NCBI RefSeq assembly: GCF_914271485.1
Contig: NZ_CAJZAG010000012.1
Span: 162,934 to 226,933 of the forward strand
Source of the DNA: Cupriavidus pampae
GTDB lineage: Bacteria > Pseudomonadota > Gammaproteobacteria > Burkholderiales > Burkholderiaceae
Reading direction: 5' to 3'
Length of the DNA stretch: 64,000 nucleotides
Shown here one piece after another: positions 1-8,774 of this stretch; the stretch's first letter is position 1; each line of letters opens with the position of its first letter. The notes beneath the pieces were generated by a model, which worked only from the letters and a program-made list of their open reading frames with translations, did not search any database and was not told where the DNA came from. Position numbers and translations under genes: made by a program.

Positions 1-216
1 CAAGCCCGGCGCGGCGAATTTAAACATGCGCTGGTCGAGATCGGCAGTGTCGGTATGGAGAACGTCATGGAAGACATGCGGCGGGCCAGCAATAAGATGA
101 ATCGGATCTCGCTGATCCTCTGCATGCTGGGCATTCTCTATTTCCACGTGGCTGTGCAGATCACGGCCAATGACGTCATTAGCAAAATGAGGCAAGAGAC
201 CGACATGATCCGATAG
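1..216 (+). CDS. pilR: C-terminus of PilR/GspF-family pilus inner-membrane protein (partial)
   Basis: The open frame enters from the left edge and stops at 216, leaving 71 residues. It contains one clear hydrophobic segment (about residues 44-58, rich in L, I and C) near the end, as in the last membrane helix of GspF/PilC-type platform proteins. Family assignment rests mainly on context: in R64-type thin-pilus clusters the platform gene pilR lies directly before the prepilin gene, and here a type IVb prepilin gene starts 68 bp downstream. The start and most of the protein lie outside the window, so the name is probable rather than proven. Confidence 0.6.
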   Translation, partial: QARRGEFKHALVEIGSVGMENVMEDMRRASNKMNRISLILCMLGILYFHVAVQITANDVISKMRQETDMIR

Positions 217-284
217 CCATTTCTTCTTTTCCGCTTTTCACTTTAATCAGCAACCCGCCTTACATATTTTCGGACGACAAGAAC

Positions 285-827
285 ATGAGCAAAACCACGC
301 TACTCAGAAAGCAGAAGGGTATGACAATGATCGAGATGGGTCTCGTCATCATCATTGGTGTTGTGCTGACGGTGATCGGTCTGCGGTGGTATCAAAGCAC
401 GCGCAATGACACGCGCCTGCAATCCGAGGTCAGTGAGATGACGCGCACGATGGCCAAGATTACGGACGCGTATCAAGCCGCGCCGGACTTCACAGGGCTC
501 ACCACGGCCGTGGCGATCGGGAATAACGTGTTCCCGACCGACAAGGTGAACGGTGCGCGTACGGCAGTCCTGAATAACTACAACGGCGCCGTGACTGTGG
601 CGCCGGCGACATTGGTCAACGCGAACGACTCGGCTGCGCTGACTGCCGGCGCCTACGATCGCGACGCGTGCGCACAGCTGCCCAACAAGCTGGCGGGTGT
701 GATGCGTCGTATCGACGTCAATGGCACGACCGTGAAGCCGGATGGTGGTGCAGTCGATCCGTCGCTTGTAAGTAATGCGTGTCTGGCGAACGCAAACCAG
801 CTGACCTATTACGGCAGCAAGAGTTAA
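285..827 (+). CDS. pilS: Type IVb prepilin, PilS-like
   Basis: A 180-residue protein with a short basic leader ending in KQKG, then MTMIEMGLVIIIGVVLTVIG. This is a prepilin peptidase site (G before M, glutamate at +5) leading into a hydrophobic helix. The C-terminal half has two cysteines (in DRDAC and SNAC) that could form the usual pilin disulfide loop. Length and layout fit the major subunit of the R64/PAPI-type thin pilus that stabilises mating in liquid. It sits between the PilR end and PilV, as in known pil operons. Start chosen at the ATG that gives a normal leader; the ribosome site is weak. Confidence 0.85.
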   Translation: MSKTTLLRKQKGMTMIEMGLVIIIGVVLTVIGLRWYQSTRNDTRLQSEVSEMTRTMAKITDAYQAAPDFTGLTTAVAIGNNVFPTDKVNGARTAVLNNYNGAVTVAPATLVNANDSAALTAGAYDRDACAQLPNKLAGVMRRIDVNGTTVKPDGGAVDPSLVSNACLANANQLTYYGSKS

Positions 828-987
828 AGAAAAAATATTAATTCATTAGATCGTTGCACCGATTATTGGAAAATGACTCGCTACGCATGCGTTTTCCTTG
901 ATCGGGCAACGCATTGCTGCGCAGAATTGCGGTATCTCGGTGCGCGATGGTGATGCGCACCCCTTCCATTCCATCGGGAAGCCTGCA

Positions 988-2343
988 ATGAAGAACAAGA
1001 ATCCCAAGATCGGAACGCTGCGTCGGCGCGCGAAGCAGCGCGGCATGACGCTACTTGAGATTTCGCTGGGCGTTGCGATCAGCACGGTGCTGTTGACCGC
1101 CTATGCAACACGTGAGGTTGCCCAGCGCCTCGACGACAACGTCCGCGCGCAGGGCATGGCAATGAAGGGGCCGCTGCTGGGCGCCTTGAATCAATACCTG
1201 ACCGAGCGTTACTCGCAGCTGGTCCAGCCCAACGGCGGGAGTATTCCCGGCGTGGCGAATCCACTGCGGCCGACGATTGCCGAGCTGCGGGCACTGGGGA
1301 TGCTTAAGGACCCGGTGATGAACACCGCATACAACGGTGGCAATTACCGAATGGTCGTCACGCAATACCCGACTGGCTGTGTGGCAACCAACTGCAATCT
1401 GGATGCGTTGCTCTACGTGGACCGGCCGATCGTTGATTGGCGCAACAGCATCGACTACGCTCGCCTCGGGATCGCCATGCGAGCCATCGGTGATGACGGT
1501 GGGATGTCCACGGCGGCTGCGCCGGGCGCATTCACCGGTATGAATGCCAAGTGGTCAACCCCCAATCCAGCTGGCAATGTGCCGGGGCTGCTGGCGGCAC
1601 GTACCGGGTACAACGCGGCGCAGTTCTCTCAGTTCTATCGGCGCGACGGCTCGCTGGCGATGACGAATGACGTTGCGGTGGGTGGCTATAGCATCCAGAA
1701 CGCGAATGCCGTGAATGCCCAGAAGGTGAACCTGCCGTCGGGCAGTTCGCTTCAGGTAGGCAGCACCTATCTGTATGGCGATAGCGCCAACATGGCCCTG
1801 CGGTCGCCGTCTGGCTCTGTAGTCGTTCAAAACGGAACCTCGGGGGGCTATGGTGGCTTGTATACCGGCACGGCGACGGTCTACTCGAATGCTTCGATTT
1901 CAGGGAGTGCATCGGTGGGCGGCACCATGGCGGCCACCAACACGCAGGCCAATTACGCGTGGGCCAACGGTTCGGAAGTGAACTATTCGAACGTCTACGC
2001 CGACCAGACCGTCTACGGGAACCAGTCTGTTAATGGATCCCTGATCGCGCGCGGCATGGTGTATTTGCCTGCCATGGCTTGGGCCGGATATGGCTGCGGC
2101 GGCAACGGCATTACCACCGACCCCAATGGCGAAATGCTGGCCTGCAAGGGCGGTGTCTGGCAGATGGCTGGCGGATCCCCCTCCGGTACCCTGTGCGGAA
2201 GTTCTCAGATGGGGCGCAGCGACTGGGTCGGCGGTCACCTGTGTCAGGGCTACGATCCATGGTACAGCTGCCCGTCGGGCTACACGCAGGTCGCGATCGC
2301 GTCCATCAAGGGTGAACAGGTCAATAGCTGTATGAAGAACTGA
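988..2343 (+). CDS. pilV: PilV-like minor pilin / tip adhesin
   Basis: A 451-residue protein starting MKNKNPKIG. The leader ends KQRG, followed by MTLLEISLGVAISTVLLTAY: a prepilin site with glutamate at +5. The middle (about 200-390) is a G/S/A/N-rich repetitive stretch resembling tail-fibre or beta-helix segments. The last 80 residues carry several cysteines and a CPSGY motif like the receptor-binding end of PilV. The ATG at 988 has GGGAAG just upstream; the frame is open further back to 898, but that would bury the prepilin leader. In R64 the 3' end is exchanged by a shufflon; here a terminator follows at once and no alternative ends or recombinase are adjacent, so the adhesin appears fixed. 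Confidence 0.82.
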   Translation: MKNKNPKIGTLRRRAKQRGMTLLEISLGVAISTVLLTAYATREVAQRLDDNVRAQGMAMKGPLLGALNQYLTERYSQLVQPNGGSIPGVANPLRPTIAELRALGMLKDPVMNTAYNGGNYRMVVTQYPTGCVATNCNLDALLYVDRPIVDWRNSIDYARLGIAMRAIGDDGGMSTAAAPGAFTGMNAKWSTPNPAGNVPGLLAARTGYNAAQFSQFYRRDGSLAMTNDVAVGGYSIQNANAVNAQKVNLPSGSSLQVGSTYLYGDSANMALRSPSGSVVVQNGTSGGYGGLYTGTATVYSNASISGSASVGGTMAATNTQANYAWANGSEVNYSNVYADQTVYGNQSVNGSLIARGMVYLPAMAWAGYGCGGNGITTDPNGEMLACKGGVWQMAGGSPSGTLCGSSQMGRSDWVGGHLCQGYDPWYSCPSGYTQVAIASIKGEQVNSCMKN

Positions 2344-2366
2344 GGGCTGGATCTCGGGGAACGGTG

Positions 2367-2400
2367 AATGGCGCAACGCAAGTTGCGCCATTTTCATTTT
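2367..2400 (+). terminator. Rho-independent terminator after pilV
   Basis: An 11-bp perfect stem (2367-2377 with 2382-2392) closes a GCAA tetraloop and is followed by TTTTCATTTT. It lies 24 bp after the pilV stop and closes the pil operon. Confidence 0.85.
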
Positions 2401-2554
2401 GGCGTCAGGGGGCGCGCTGGCCGGGGTGGTGCATGCGGCGTTATGCCGGCTTCCGTTTCCCTTGGCTCCCGTGGCCCGACGTTGCAGCTCATGCACTGTC
2501 GGTGAAGCGCGCACCCGCGGAATCGGCGCGCGTTTGTGGGTCATATGCACGGGC

Positions 2555-2580
2555 AAAAAAAAACCCGCTCAGAGAGCGGG
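2555..2580 (-). terminator. Terminator of the minus-strand lipoprotein gene
   Basis: Read on the minus strand, CCCGCTC / GAGCGGG (2574-2580 with 2564-2570, loop of 3) is followed by nine T. It stands 32 bp past the stop of the lipoprotein gene. Between this and the pilV terminator (2401-2554) I see no gene. Confidence 0.85.
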
Positions 2581-2611
2581 GGGAAGAGTTAGAGAGGGTC
2601 AGTCTCTTGGG

Positions 2612-3706
2612 TTAGGCCGGCGGGTTGTTGCGCTTGTTGCTCGACGTCTTCGCCTTGATGTTCGTGATCTTGTTCGTGTAAGCGGTGCAAGCCGTGCTAT
2701 CAAGGTAGTCGGACTGGCCGGTCGGCAGCGGGTAGCGTTGATAATAGCCAGCCTTGTCGCCCGATGCGCAGGCGTCAGCGGCGTTCTTGGCTTGGGTGAT
2801 CGCCTGCACGTCGGTGTTGGGATTGCCGATGCCCATATCTGCGACGGTGAAGGCCGTCGTCTCGTCAAACACGCCCAGCACCCACTTGCCAACGTTCACG
2901 GCCGAGCCATCGGCGCGTTTCTGCGACGGGAAGCCCGTTTCGAAGGTCTGCGCGAGGATACGGTTAGCGACGCGCGACGGCAGGTCGTGATCGATGGCGT
3001 AGTACTCGATCGCGAGCAGACCGTCGGCGTATGCACTCAGCGTGTCCTGCGCCGAGCCCGGGACGATCGACAGGTAGTCGACACCAGCGTGGCCGTTGGC
3101 CACACCGCCGATGCGATTGTTGCCCGTTACGACCGACATGGCGCTCGACGAAGCCGTAGTGTAGGCGTCCTTGAGGGTCTTGCCTTGCTTTCCAGCCAGT
3201 TGCGTAAGGTAGCCCGATGCCACATTCGTGACAGGCGTAATTACAAACTGCGACAGCGTTGCGGTCACGTACGGGGCCACCAGTTCCAGCGTGCCGTTCG
3301 TCTGGGTCGAGGCGTCGGCCTCGGACTTGAACGTGCCGCCCGTGGCAACGAATCGAACCATGCCCTGCGTCGTCTGGCTCAGGGTCATCGCCCAATTGCC
3401 GTTGGCATCGGTCGTTGCCGTGCCCAGCGAAGCGCCGTTCGAGCCGTCCGGGTTCACCAGATAGGCCGTGACGGTCGCGCCAGCCGTGGCGTTGTTATAG
3501 ACCGAGCCCGAGACAGAAACGGTCGGTGCGCCGGCATCCTTGCCCGTGTACGGGTCCGTCGGATTCTGTACTTGCGGTGTACTCGGTGCGGCCGGCGTGT
3601 TGTTTGCCGGGGTGTCACCGCCACCGCCGCCGCAAGCGGTCAGCAGCGCAGCGATGGAGGTAGCCAGCACGAGCTTGGCCAGATTTGCGGTAGCGATGTT
3701 CTTCAT
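2612..3706 (-). CDS. Secreted lipoprotein of unknown function
   Basis: 364 residues. The N-terminus has a short basic start, a hydrophobic run and the lipobox LTAC at about residue 25, followed by five glycines, so the mature protein should be a lipid-anchored envelope protein. Residues about 55-125 (VSGSVYNNATAGATVTAYLV, then DANGNW) resemble a carboxypeptidase-regulatory or Ig-like beta-sandwich that often presents extracellular domains. The rest is not recognised. GGGGAA lies 9 bp before the ATG. It is a single-gene unit with its own promoter, operator and terminator, placed between the pilus genes and the unknown eight-gene operon. Confidence 0.75.
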   Translation of the reverse strand: MKNIATANLAKLVLATSIAALLTACGGGGGDTPANNTPAAPSTPQVQNPTDPYTGKDAGAPTVSVSGSVYNNATAGATVTAYLVNPDGSNGASLGTATTDANGNWAMTLSQTTQGMVRFVATGGTFKSEADASTQTNGTLELVAPYVTATLSQFVITPVTNVASGYLTQLAGKQGKTLKDAYTTASSSAMSVVTGNNRIGGVANGHAGVDYLSIVPGSAQDTLSAYADGLLAIEYYAIDHDLPSRVANRILAQTFETGFPSQKRADGSAVNVGKWVLGVFDETTAFTVADMGIGNPNTDVQAITQAKNAADACASGDKAGYYQRYPLPTGQSDYLDSTACTAYTNKITNIKAKTSSNKRNNPPA

Positions 3707-3822
3707 AATTGTTCTTCCCCGGTTAATGTCGGTACGCGGTTGACAACGGCCATCTAGCCGAAAACTTGAGCAGCCCCTGCTGCATCACCGCTGGTTGCGC
3801 ATTTCACTCAACCATGAGCCGA

Positions 3823-3852
3823 ATGATAAGTATCGTAACGATACTCCGTCAA
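3823..3852 (-). promoter_or_regulatory. Sigma70-type promoter with embedded GTATC-N5-GATAC operator
   Basis: On the minus strand: -35 TTGACG (3847-3852), an 18-bp spacer, and -10 TATCAT (3823-3828). The spacer is almost entirely the palindrome GTATCGTTACGATAC (3830-3844). The same 15-mer (as its reverse complement) recurs before the gene at 26501, and a variant before the HTH regulator gene at 26024. The expected transcript starts about 110 nt before the lipoprotein ATG. A repressor bound here would block polymerase. Confidence 0.75.
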
Positions 3853-4025
3853 TAGAAAAAAAACGTTTTTGTCGTTCGACAATGTAATCATTTGTTTCCA
3901 AAACAGCCGGGATAGTAGCCGATTTCTGATAGCTACGGTGTGTCAGCGCGTCGAGGAAAGCGGGGTATGACGATGCCACAGAAAAGGTTAACGGGACATC
4001 ACACGGCGGTGGGGTGCCGGAGCAG
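3853..4025. other. Rest of the 3707-4025 gap; nothing coding
   Basis: Beyond the promoter/operator, this stretch contains only a short inverted repeat, GTAGC...GCTAC, near 3915-3937. The minus-strand frame that spans it shows no recognisable composition or ribosome site. Confidence 0.5.
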
Positions 4026-5558
4026 TCACGGCGCGTCCGCGCCGTATGTCGGAGCGGAGACCCGGCCAAGCACTACAGCGTTGACGCATTTAGGCTGCAG
4101 CCATGTGCCGAACGTCAGGAAGGCGGCGACTTGGAGGAAAGCGAGGTCTACCGAGGGGAGATCGCGGTTGAGGGCGCGTAGCGGATACGATAGAGGAATG
4201 CCCGTCTCCGCGACGATCGCCGCGTCTGCCCATGAACGCAGAGAGTGTGGCCGGACATACGGGCTGCGAGAGCCCGCATGCACGTGCCCTAGGATGATGG
4301 GTGCGTGGGCCGGGTCGGCCCGAAGCTTCAGAACATGCAGGCCGTCAGTCGCGCGCACGGCTTGAACTCTGTCCTGCGCATGCCGCAACGAACTGGTTCC
4401 CTGCTGCGCGCGTGCGGAACGCGCATCCGTGGCAATGGCCTCGCCGACTGCAAGCGGAATCCACGTCGCCTGTAGCACCGCGTGAGGTCTCTCGAACCAA
4501 TAGGTCTGGCCAACCTGCGTGTCCGCAGGCAAGTCCGTCGCGTGATACACGCCACGCGCCAGATGGTCATATACCAGTGCGACGCGCCGGCCGGATCGCC
4601 AATCATGAAGAATCGTCCCAACGGTGGGTCCGTTTCGCGCGAAAGACGCTGCATGCAGCGGTTGTCCGTGCAGCACCGTTTCGTAGGGAGCGAGCGCGTC
4701 GTGACCCAAGCAGTCGCCGGCCGCCCACATCCACGCTTCGCGCTCGGTCCGGTGAAAACCGGCGGCACGGCCGTCGGGACGGACGTGACGATACCGCTGT
4801 AGCCGACCCGTTCCGTGTCCGGTCTCCGATTTTGGTACCGGTTCCACGCGATAACCCGATGCGGCAGCAGATTCGATCTCGCGCTGGATTCGCGCTTGGG
4901 TCGCATGGTGACGCGCCACGACGATCTCCGTATCGAGCCACGAGCGCTCGCCGACCACCACGCGCACGCGGCCAAGAATCTGCGACAGGGATTGCACGAG
5001 TGCCAAGGCTGCTGCCGGATGCAGGGCACGCGTGCCGCGAACCGTGGCCACGGCAGAGTCGGACACGGCAGAGAAGGCTCGCAAACACATGGGAAGCGTT
5101 GACCCGATGGCGTCGGATGCCGCCGGCGAAAAGGTCGCCGTCACATGACTGCCTTCGGCACCATGGCCAATGGCCTCGGCTAGGCTACCTCGCACCGCCT
5201 CGATCCCGCTGGCAGCAATCCAGCTATCGAAGCCGTCAGGCAGGTCGACGTCGAAGCGATCAGCGTCGACGGTACAGGTCGCGCGCGCAAACCGGTGCGC
5301 GGTGCCGTAAGCCCTCAGGATTGTGGCGTTGTCAAAGCGTGCAAGGAAGGCTTCTGGGCCCCCGGCGCGAGCGAGAACGTCGCCGGGATGGCGCAGATCT
5401 GCGGCCGCGAGGAGGAGGTAGGCGAGGGCGGTGTCGCCCTCGCAATGGGCGACGAGCTGGACCTTGGTAAGCGGCGGTACCAGCTCGCCATCGACGATCT
5501 CGTCCGCCTGAAAGACCGTGGCGTCGGCATCCAACGCATTGAAGTCCTGTTGATCCAT
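4026..5558 (-). CDS. Hypothetical protein, last gene of the eight-gene operon
   Basis: About 510 residues starting MDQQDFNALDAD. The upstream part of the same frame (5559-5723) overlaps the previous gene and reads as R/P-rich shadow, so I chose the ATG at 5558, 22 bp after the previous stop. The first 100 residues are acidic and alanine-rich. A central part (about 240-300) carries W, Y and R-rich segments. No signal peptide, membrane helix or known catalytic motif is visible. Tight spacing places it in the operon that starts at 12317, so its job is likely tied to that set. Confidence 0.6.
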   Translation of the reverse strand: MDQQDFNALDADATVFQADEIVDGELVPPLTKVQLVAHCEGDTALAYLLLAAADLRHPGDVLARAGGPEAFLARFDNATILRAYGTAHRFARATCTVDADRFDVDLPDGFDSWIAASGIEAVRGSLAEAIGHGAEGSHVTATFSPAASDAIGSTLPMCLRAFSAVSDSAVATVRGTRALHPAAALALVQSLSQILGRVRVVVGERSWLDTEIVVARHHATQARIQREIESAAASGYRVEPVPKSETGHGTGRLQRYRHVRPDGRAAGFHRTEREAWMWAAGDCLGHDALAPYETVLHGQPLHAASFARNGPTVGTILHDWRSGRRVALVYDHLARGVYHATDLPADTQVGQTYWFERPHAVLQATWIPLAVGEAIATDARSARAQQGTSSLRHAQDRVQAVRATDGLHVLKLRADPAHAPIILGHVHAGSRSPYVRPHSLRSWADAAIVAETGIPLSYPLRALNRDLPSVDLAFLQVAAFLTFGTWLQPKCVNAVVLGRVSAPTYGADAP

Positions 5559-5580
5559 GCGTCGGCGTGCGGTGGTGAAG

Positions 5581-7077
5581 TCAGGAGGGGGTGATGCCGG
5601 GCGACGCATCCTTTCCGGATGCGGGACCAAAGCTCTTCTGCATGGCCTTGTCGCGCGCCTTCTGGGCGACGTGGGCTTGCAGTTCATCCAGCGGCACATG
5701 CAGGCGCTCGTAGATGCGCGCATCGTTCAGGCTCGCAGCCCATGCGTGCCAGGCGAGTTCGGCAGCAAGACCGTCATCGGTCATGTTGGCCAGATCCTCG
5801 AACGACCGTGGCTTGACGTCGGCCCGGAAGTCGGCGGAGAAATCGTCGAGCTTACGGAGTGCCTCTTCCGTCAGCTCAACCAGAAATGCGCCTTTGGCCG
5901 CGTCATACGCGCCCAGACGGATGCCGGGCATGGATTCGAGCAACCTGCGTTCCGATTCCGGGGCCGCGATCGTGCCGTAGTAGCGCCCTGCAAAAATCAG
6001 GTTCATGCGCTCCTCCGACGGCTGTGGCATGGGCTTGCCGTCGGGCATCGTGACGTCATGGAACGTTAGCGGATAGCGCAGGAAGAAGCGCCCGTGGATG
6101 CTGTGCGAGCCAACCACCTGCTGCTTCGCGGAGAACGACGAGCCGTCCTCGAAAGCGAACTTCAGCGTCCCGTCGAGACCATCGGCGTAGACGGAAATAT
6201 GGCGCACAGTCGCGTCCTTGAGATTGCCCTTGGCATCGACAATCGCCGTCGTCTTCCTCAGATTCTTGTTGACGAAGACGTCGCGAACGTAGTCGGCATG
6301 CTCCTGCGCCTTCTTCGCGATCGTTGCCTCGGCATCGTCGCGGACGGTGATGACGTAGACCTTGCGCGCGGCATCTCGCTTCACATCCACGAGCTCGCTG
6401 ATATCGCTGGCGTGCCCGGGACGGTCTTTGAAGAACTCCGCAGGGCGCTGCGGCTTCTCGGCGTCTGCGACGGCCCCCAAGTAGCGGTGCAAGGTTCTGC
6501 GTAGCGCCTCGGCCTTGTGCTCGCGCACTTCATCGAACTTTTCGTTGACGATGCCCAGCAGCAAGTTGCGCACCAGCATGACGGTGGCGTTCTGGGGACG
6601 ATTTGGGGCGAAGCGCTCCTTGCGTTCCTCAGCAGGCTTGGGTGGGGCTTTCTTGATGGCCTTCTTCTTGAGGTCATCCAGTGCGGCAGAGAGCGGCAGG
6701 ATCTCTTCGTAAAGCGCCATCGCGGCCGTCATGGCCGGGCATTCAACCCGTAGCGCCTGCAACTTCTTGATGCGTCCCGGGATGGTGTGCGCGTAGGGAA
6801 TGCTCCCCCAGATCAAGATGTCCTTGACGGCCTCCGGCGTATCGTCGCCCCGCGCCACATCCCGGAGCGACTGTTCCGCCTCGTCGATGGTGCGATTGAC
6901 CGCTTCCTTGGCTTCGGTCAGCGTAACGTTGGGGATGGCATCCAGACGAATCCCCTCCGCGAGATGGGCGACCGCTTGCTCGAACCGCTGAAGCGAGCGG
7001 CCCTGCACGCTCGCGCGCAGCAAGGGGAAATTCTCGACAACAAGGCGGTCGGCGAGAGGCTTGGTCGATTCGGACAT
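5581..7077 (-). CDS. Hypothetical protein with a C-terminal YYG domain
   Basis: 498 residues, soluble and highly charged, with a lysine/proline-rich linker near 140-165. The middle is unknown. About residues 365-420 match a domain found in four other proteins of this window: RYYGTIAAPESE, then LLESMPGIRLGAYD and an F/V-rich strand. The other copies are the C-terminus of the giant protein ending at 42320 and the N-terminal regions of the three genes at 59640-63686. The family's function is unknown. The gene lies mid-operon, 11 bp after the previous stop. The shared domain suggests it works with, or binds the same partner as, the other YYG proteins. Confidence 0.65.
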   Translation of the reverse strand: MSESTKPLADRLVVENFPLLRASVQGRSLQRFEQAVAHLAEGIRLDAIPNVTLTEAKEAVNRTIDEAEQSLRDVARGDDTPEAVKDILIWGSIPYAHTIPGRIKKLQALRVECPAMTAAMALYEEILPLSAALDDLKKKAIKKAPPKPAEERKERFAPNRPQNATVMLVRNLLLGIVNEKFDEVREHKAEALRRTLHRYLGAVADAEKPQRPAEFFKDRPGHASDISELVDVKRDAARKVYVITVRDDAEATIAKKAQEHADYVRDVFVNKNLRKTTAIVDAKGNLKDATVRHISVYADGLDGTLKFAFEDGSSFSAKQQVVGSHSIHGRFFLRYPLTFHDVTMPDGKPMPQPSEERMNLIFAGRYYGTIAAPESERRLLESMPGIRLGAYDAAKGAFLVELTEEALRKLDDFSADFRADVKPRSFEDLANMTDDGLAAELAWHAWAASLNDARIYERLHVPLDELQAHVAQKARDKAMQKSFGPASGKDASPGITPS

Positions 7078-7088
7078 GTGTCGCCTCC

Positions 7089-8747
7089 TCAGGCGAGATC
7101 GAAAGCGGTGGCGGAGGGCAATTGTGCACGATCGGCGGCGGGGGCGGCCGGCTTGGACGCAAGGGCGTTCAGCTCACGGAGCTCTTCGAGCTTTAGCGGG
7201 CCAATAAAGCGACGCTCGATCGTGATCGCGTCTTGGCTGCCGGCGTCGGCCACTGCGCCATTGGGACGAATGAACCAGCCCCGCACTTCGGCGCTGTCTT
7301 GCACGGTCGCGGCCGATTCCGGCGTCAGCAGGACGTGCTGGTAGTTCTCCGCCTGCGCGGCCCAATACTTATAGACGAATCCATGCGCGAGCGCCTGCTG
7401 CACGTCGAATCGACCGTCGGGGTGCCGGATCGGCAGGGCATTGAGGGCGCGGGCAAGGATCGGCGCCAGTTGAGCCGCGTCGGCATCGCCGCTGGCGAGG
7501 AACACTGCGTCAGCCGCCATTTCGAGTTCTTCCGCGAGCTCGCCGCTCTGTGGGTTGAGCGGGTCGAACTGTTCGATCGCGTAAGCGATGCGGTTCTTGA
7601 GCGTCGGCACCGAGCGCATGCCCGTGGCAATGGCTGTGTCGAGCTTGTGGGCAAAGCCGGCGGCACTTAGCGACATGTCGTTGTCGACGAGTGCAACCTC
7701 GACCGACTTCGGCCAGCCGTTGGCGCGGTGGGTCACGGCACCCATCGAGAAATTGGTGCGGTTGTAGCTGGCGGGGGAGTCGAGATCGCGCATAGTTACC
7801 GTGGCGCCATCCTTGCTGAGCGGCTTGTAGTGCTCGCCTTTCCAACCTAGCGAACGCAGGGCGTTGCGTACGGCAATGATGCGGCCATTCATTAGGTGGT
7901 CGCAGATGTCCTGATTGCCCGCGACACGGGCGAAGGCCGCATAGTCGACCGCCTTCAGGAAATGCGGCACGTCGCTCGATCGCAGACCAGCTTCGCGCAC
8001 GCTATCGAGCTCCCGATGGAGCGGCGTGCCGATGCCGAGTGTGGCCGCCAGTTCGCGACCATCAAGCGCCACGCTCACCACGGGCGTCGTGGCAAGGTGA
8101 TGCTTCGCCGCCTCGGCGAAAGCGATGCGATATAGGGCGACTCGGTCCATCTCGTCGAGCAGGACACCGGGCTCGCTGCGGTAGCACAGCAGGGCCGCCG
8201 GTGCGAGCATGCCGCCCGCGTTCGGGCGCGAGATGGCTTCGGTGTGGAAAGCGACGAGGGTCATGCCGTCGCGGTGCACCGTGCCCTTGCCACCGCCCGA
8301 GTCGTTCTCCGATATGCACGCCGTCACGTAGTCAGGCGTCTTGCCCGAGACACCGTACTCCCAGCCCTTCAACGCGCGCTCGCGATGCACCGAGTCGGTG
8401 ACATATCGCAGCGTATCCATCTGACGCAGCGCGGCCTCTCGCGAAATCTCCGTGACACCGGCGTGATCGGCGTCCACGGCAAAGAAGCGCGGGGCGTCCA
8501 CCGTGGCGGCGGCGCGCCGGATCCGCTCGGCGTAAAACGGATGCAGACCCTGCGGGGCGATCGCGGTCCCGTTGGTGCCAAGCACCCAGATATGCGTGCC
8601 GCGTGCCGTGGAGGCGGTCAGGTCTTCCGTGACCTCGTGCAGCTTGTGGCCATTGGCTTTGAGCAGCGCATATTCAGGGTGTGTGAGAACGGCGTCCATG
8701 GCGTCGGCCACGGCGGCAAGACGCTGTGCGAGGGTGCTGGCGGTCAT
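7089..8747 (-). CDS. Hypothetical protein
   Basis: 552 residues, no signal peptide or clear membrane segment. It has mixed alpha/beta composition, with stretches such as THIWVLGTNGTAIAPQGLHP (about residue 50) and a glycine patch, NDSGGGKGTVH, near 150. The latter looks loop-like but is not a proper Walker A. No family recognised. It lies 27 bp after the previous operon gene and 11 bp before the next, so it belongs to the same transcript. The 492-residue frame on the opposite strand is a GC-rich shadow. Confidence 0.6.
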   Translation of the reverse strand: MTASTLAQRLAAVADAMDAVLTHPEYALLKANGHKLHEVTEDLTASTARGTHIWVLGTNGTAIAPQGLHPFYAERIRRAAATVDAPRFFAVDADHAGVTEISREAALRQMDTLRYVTDSVHRERALKGWEYGVSGKTPDYVTACISENDSGGGKGTVHRDGMTLVAFHTEAISRPNAGGMLAPAALLCYRSEPGVLLDEMDRVALYRIAFAEAAKHHLATTPVVSVALDGRELAATLGIGTPLHRELDSVREAGLRSSDVPHFLKAVDYAAFARVAGNQDICDHLMNGRIIAVRNALRSLGWKGEHYKPLSKDGATVTMRDLDSPASYNRTNFSMGAVTHRANGWPKSVEVALVDNDMSLSAAGFAHKLDTAIATGMRSVPTLKNRIAYAIEQFDPLNPQSGELAEELEMAADAVFLASGDADAAQLAPILARALNALPIRHPDGRFDVQQALAHGFVYKYWAAQAENYQHVLLTPESAATVQDSAEVRGWFIRPNGAVADAGSQDAITIERRFIGPLKLEELRELNALASKPAAPAADRAQLPSATAFDLA

Positions 8748-8774
8748 GATGAGGGCCCGGAGAAGAATCGCAGA

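Noticed and set aside
898..987. N-terminal extension of PilV
   Set aside because: It would place 30 residues before the prepilin leader, which must be at the N-terminus for peptidase processing.
2399..3757. Plus-strand frame of 452 codons opposite the lipoprotein gene
   Set aside because: R/V/G-rich antisense shadow. The minus-strand product has a signal, lipobox, promoter and terminator.
3785..4069. Minus-strand frame of 94 codons in the gap after the lipoprotein gene
   Set aside because: It covers the promoter/operator and the end of the next gene, has mixed composition and no ribosome site.
7500..8350. Glycine-rich NDSGGGKGTVH segment as Walker A in the gene at 7089
   Set aside because: It lacks the GxxxxGK[ST] order, and no Walker B strand follows.
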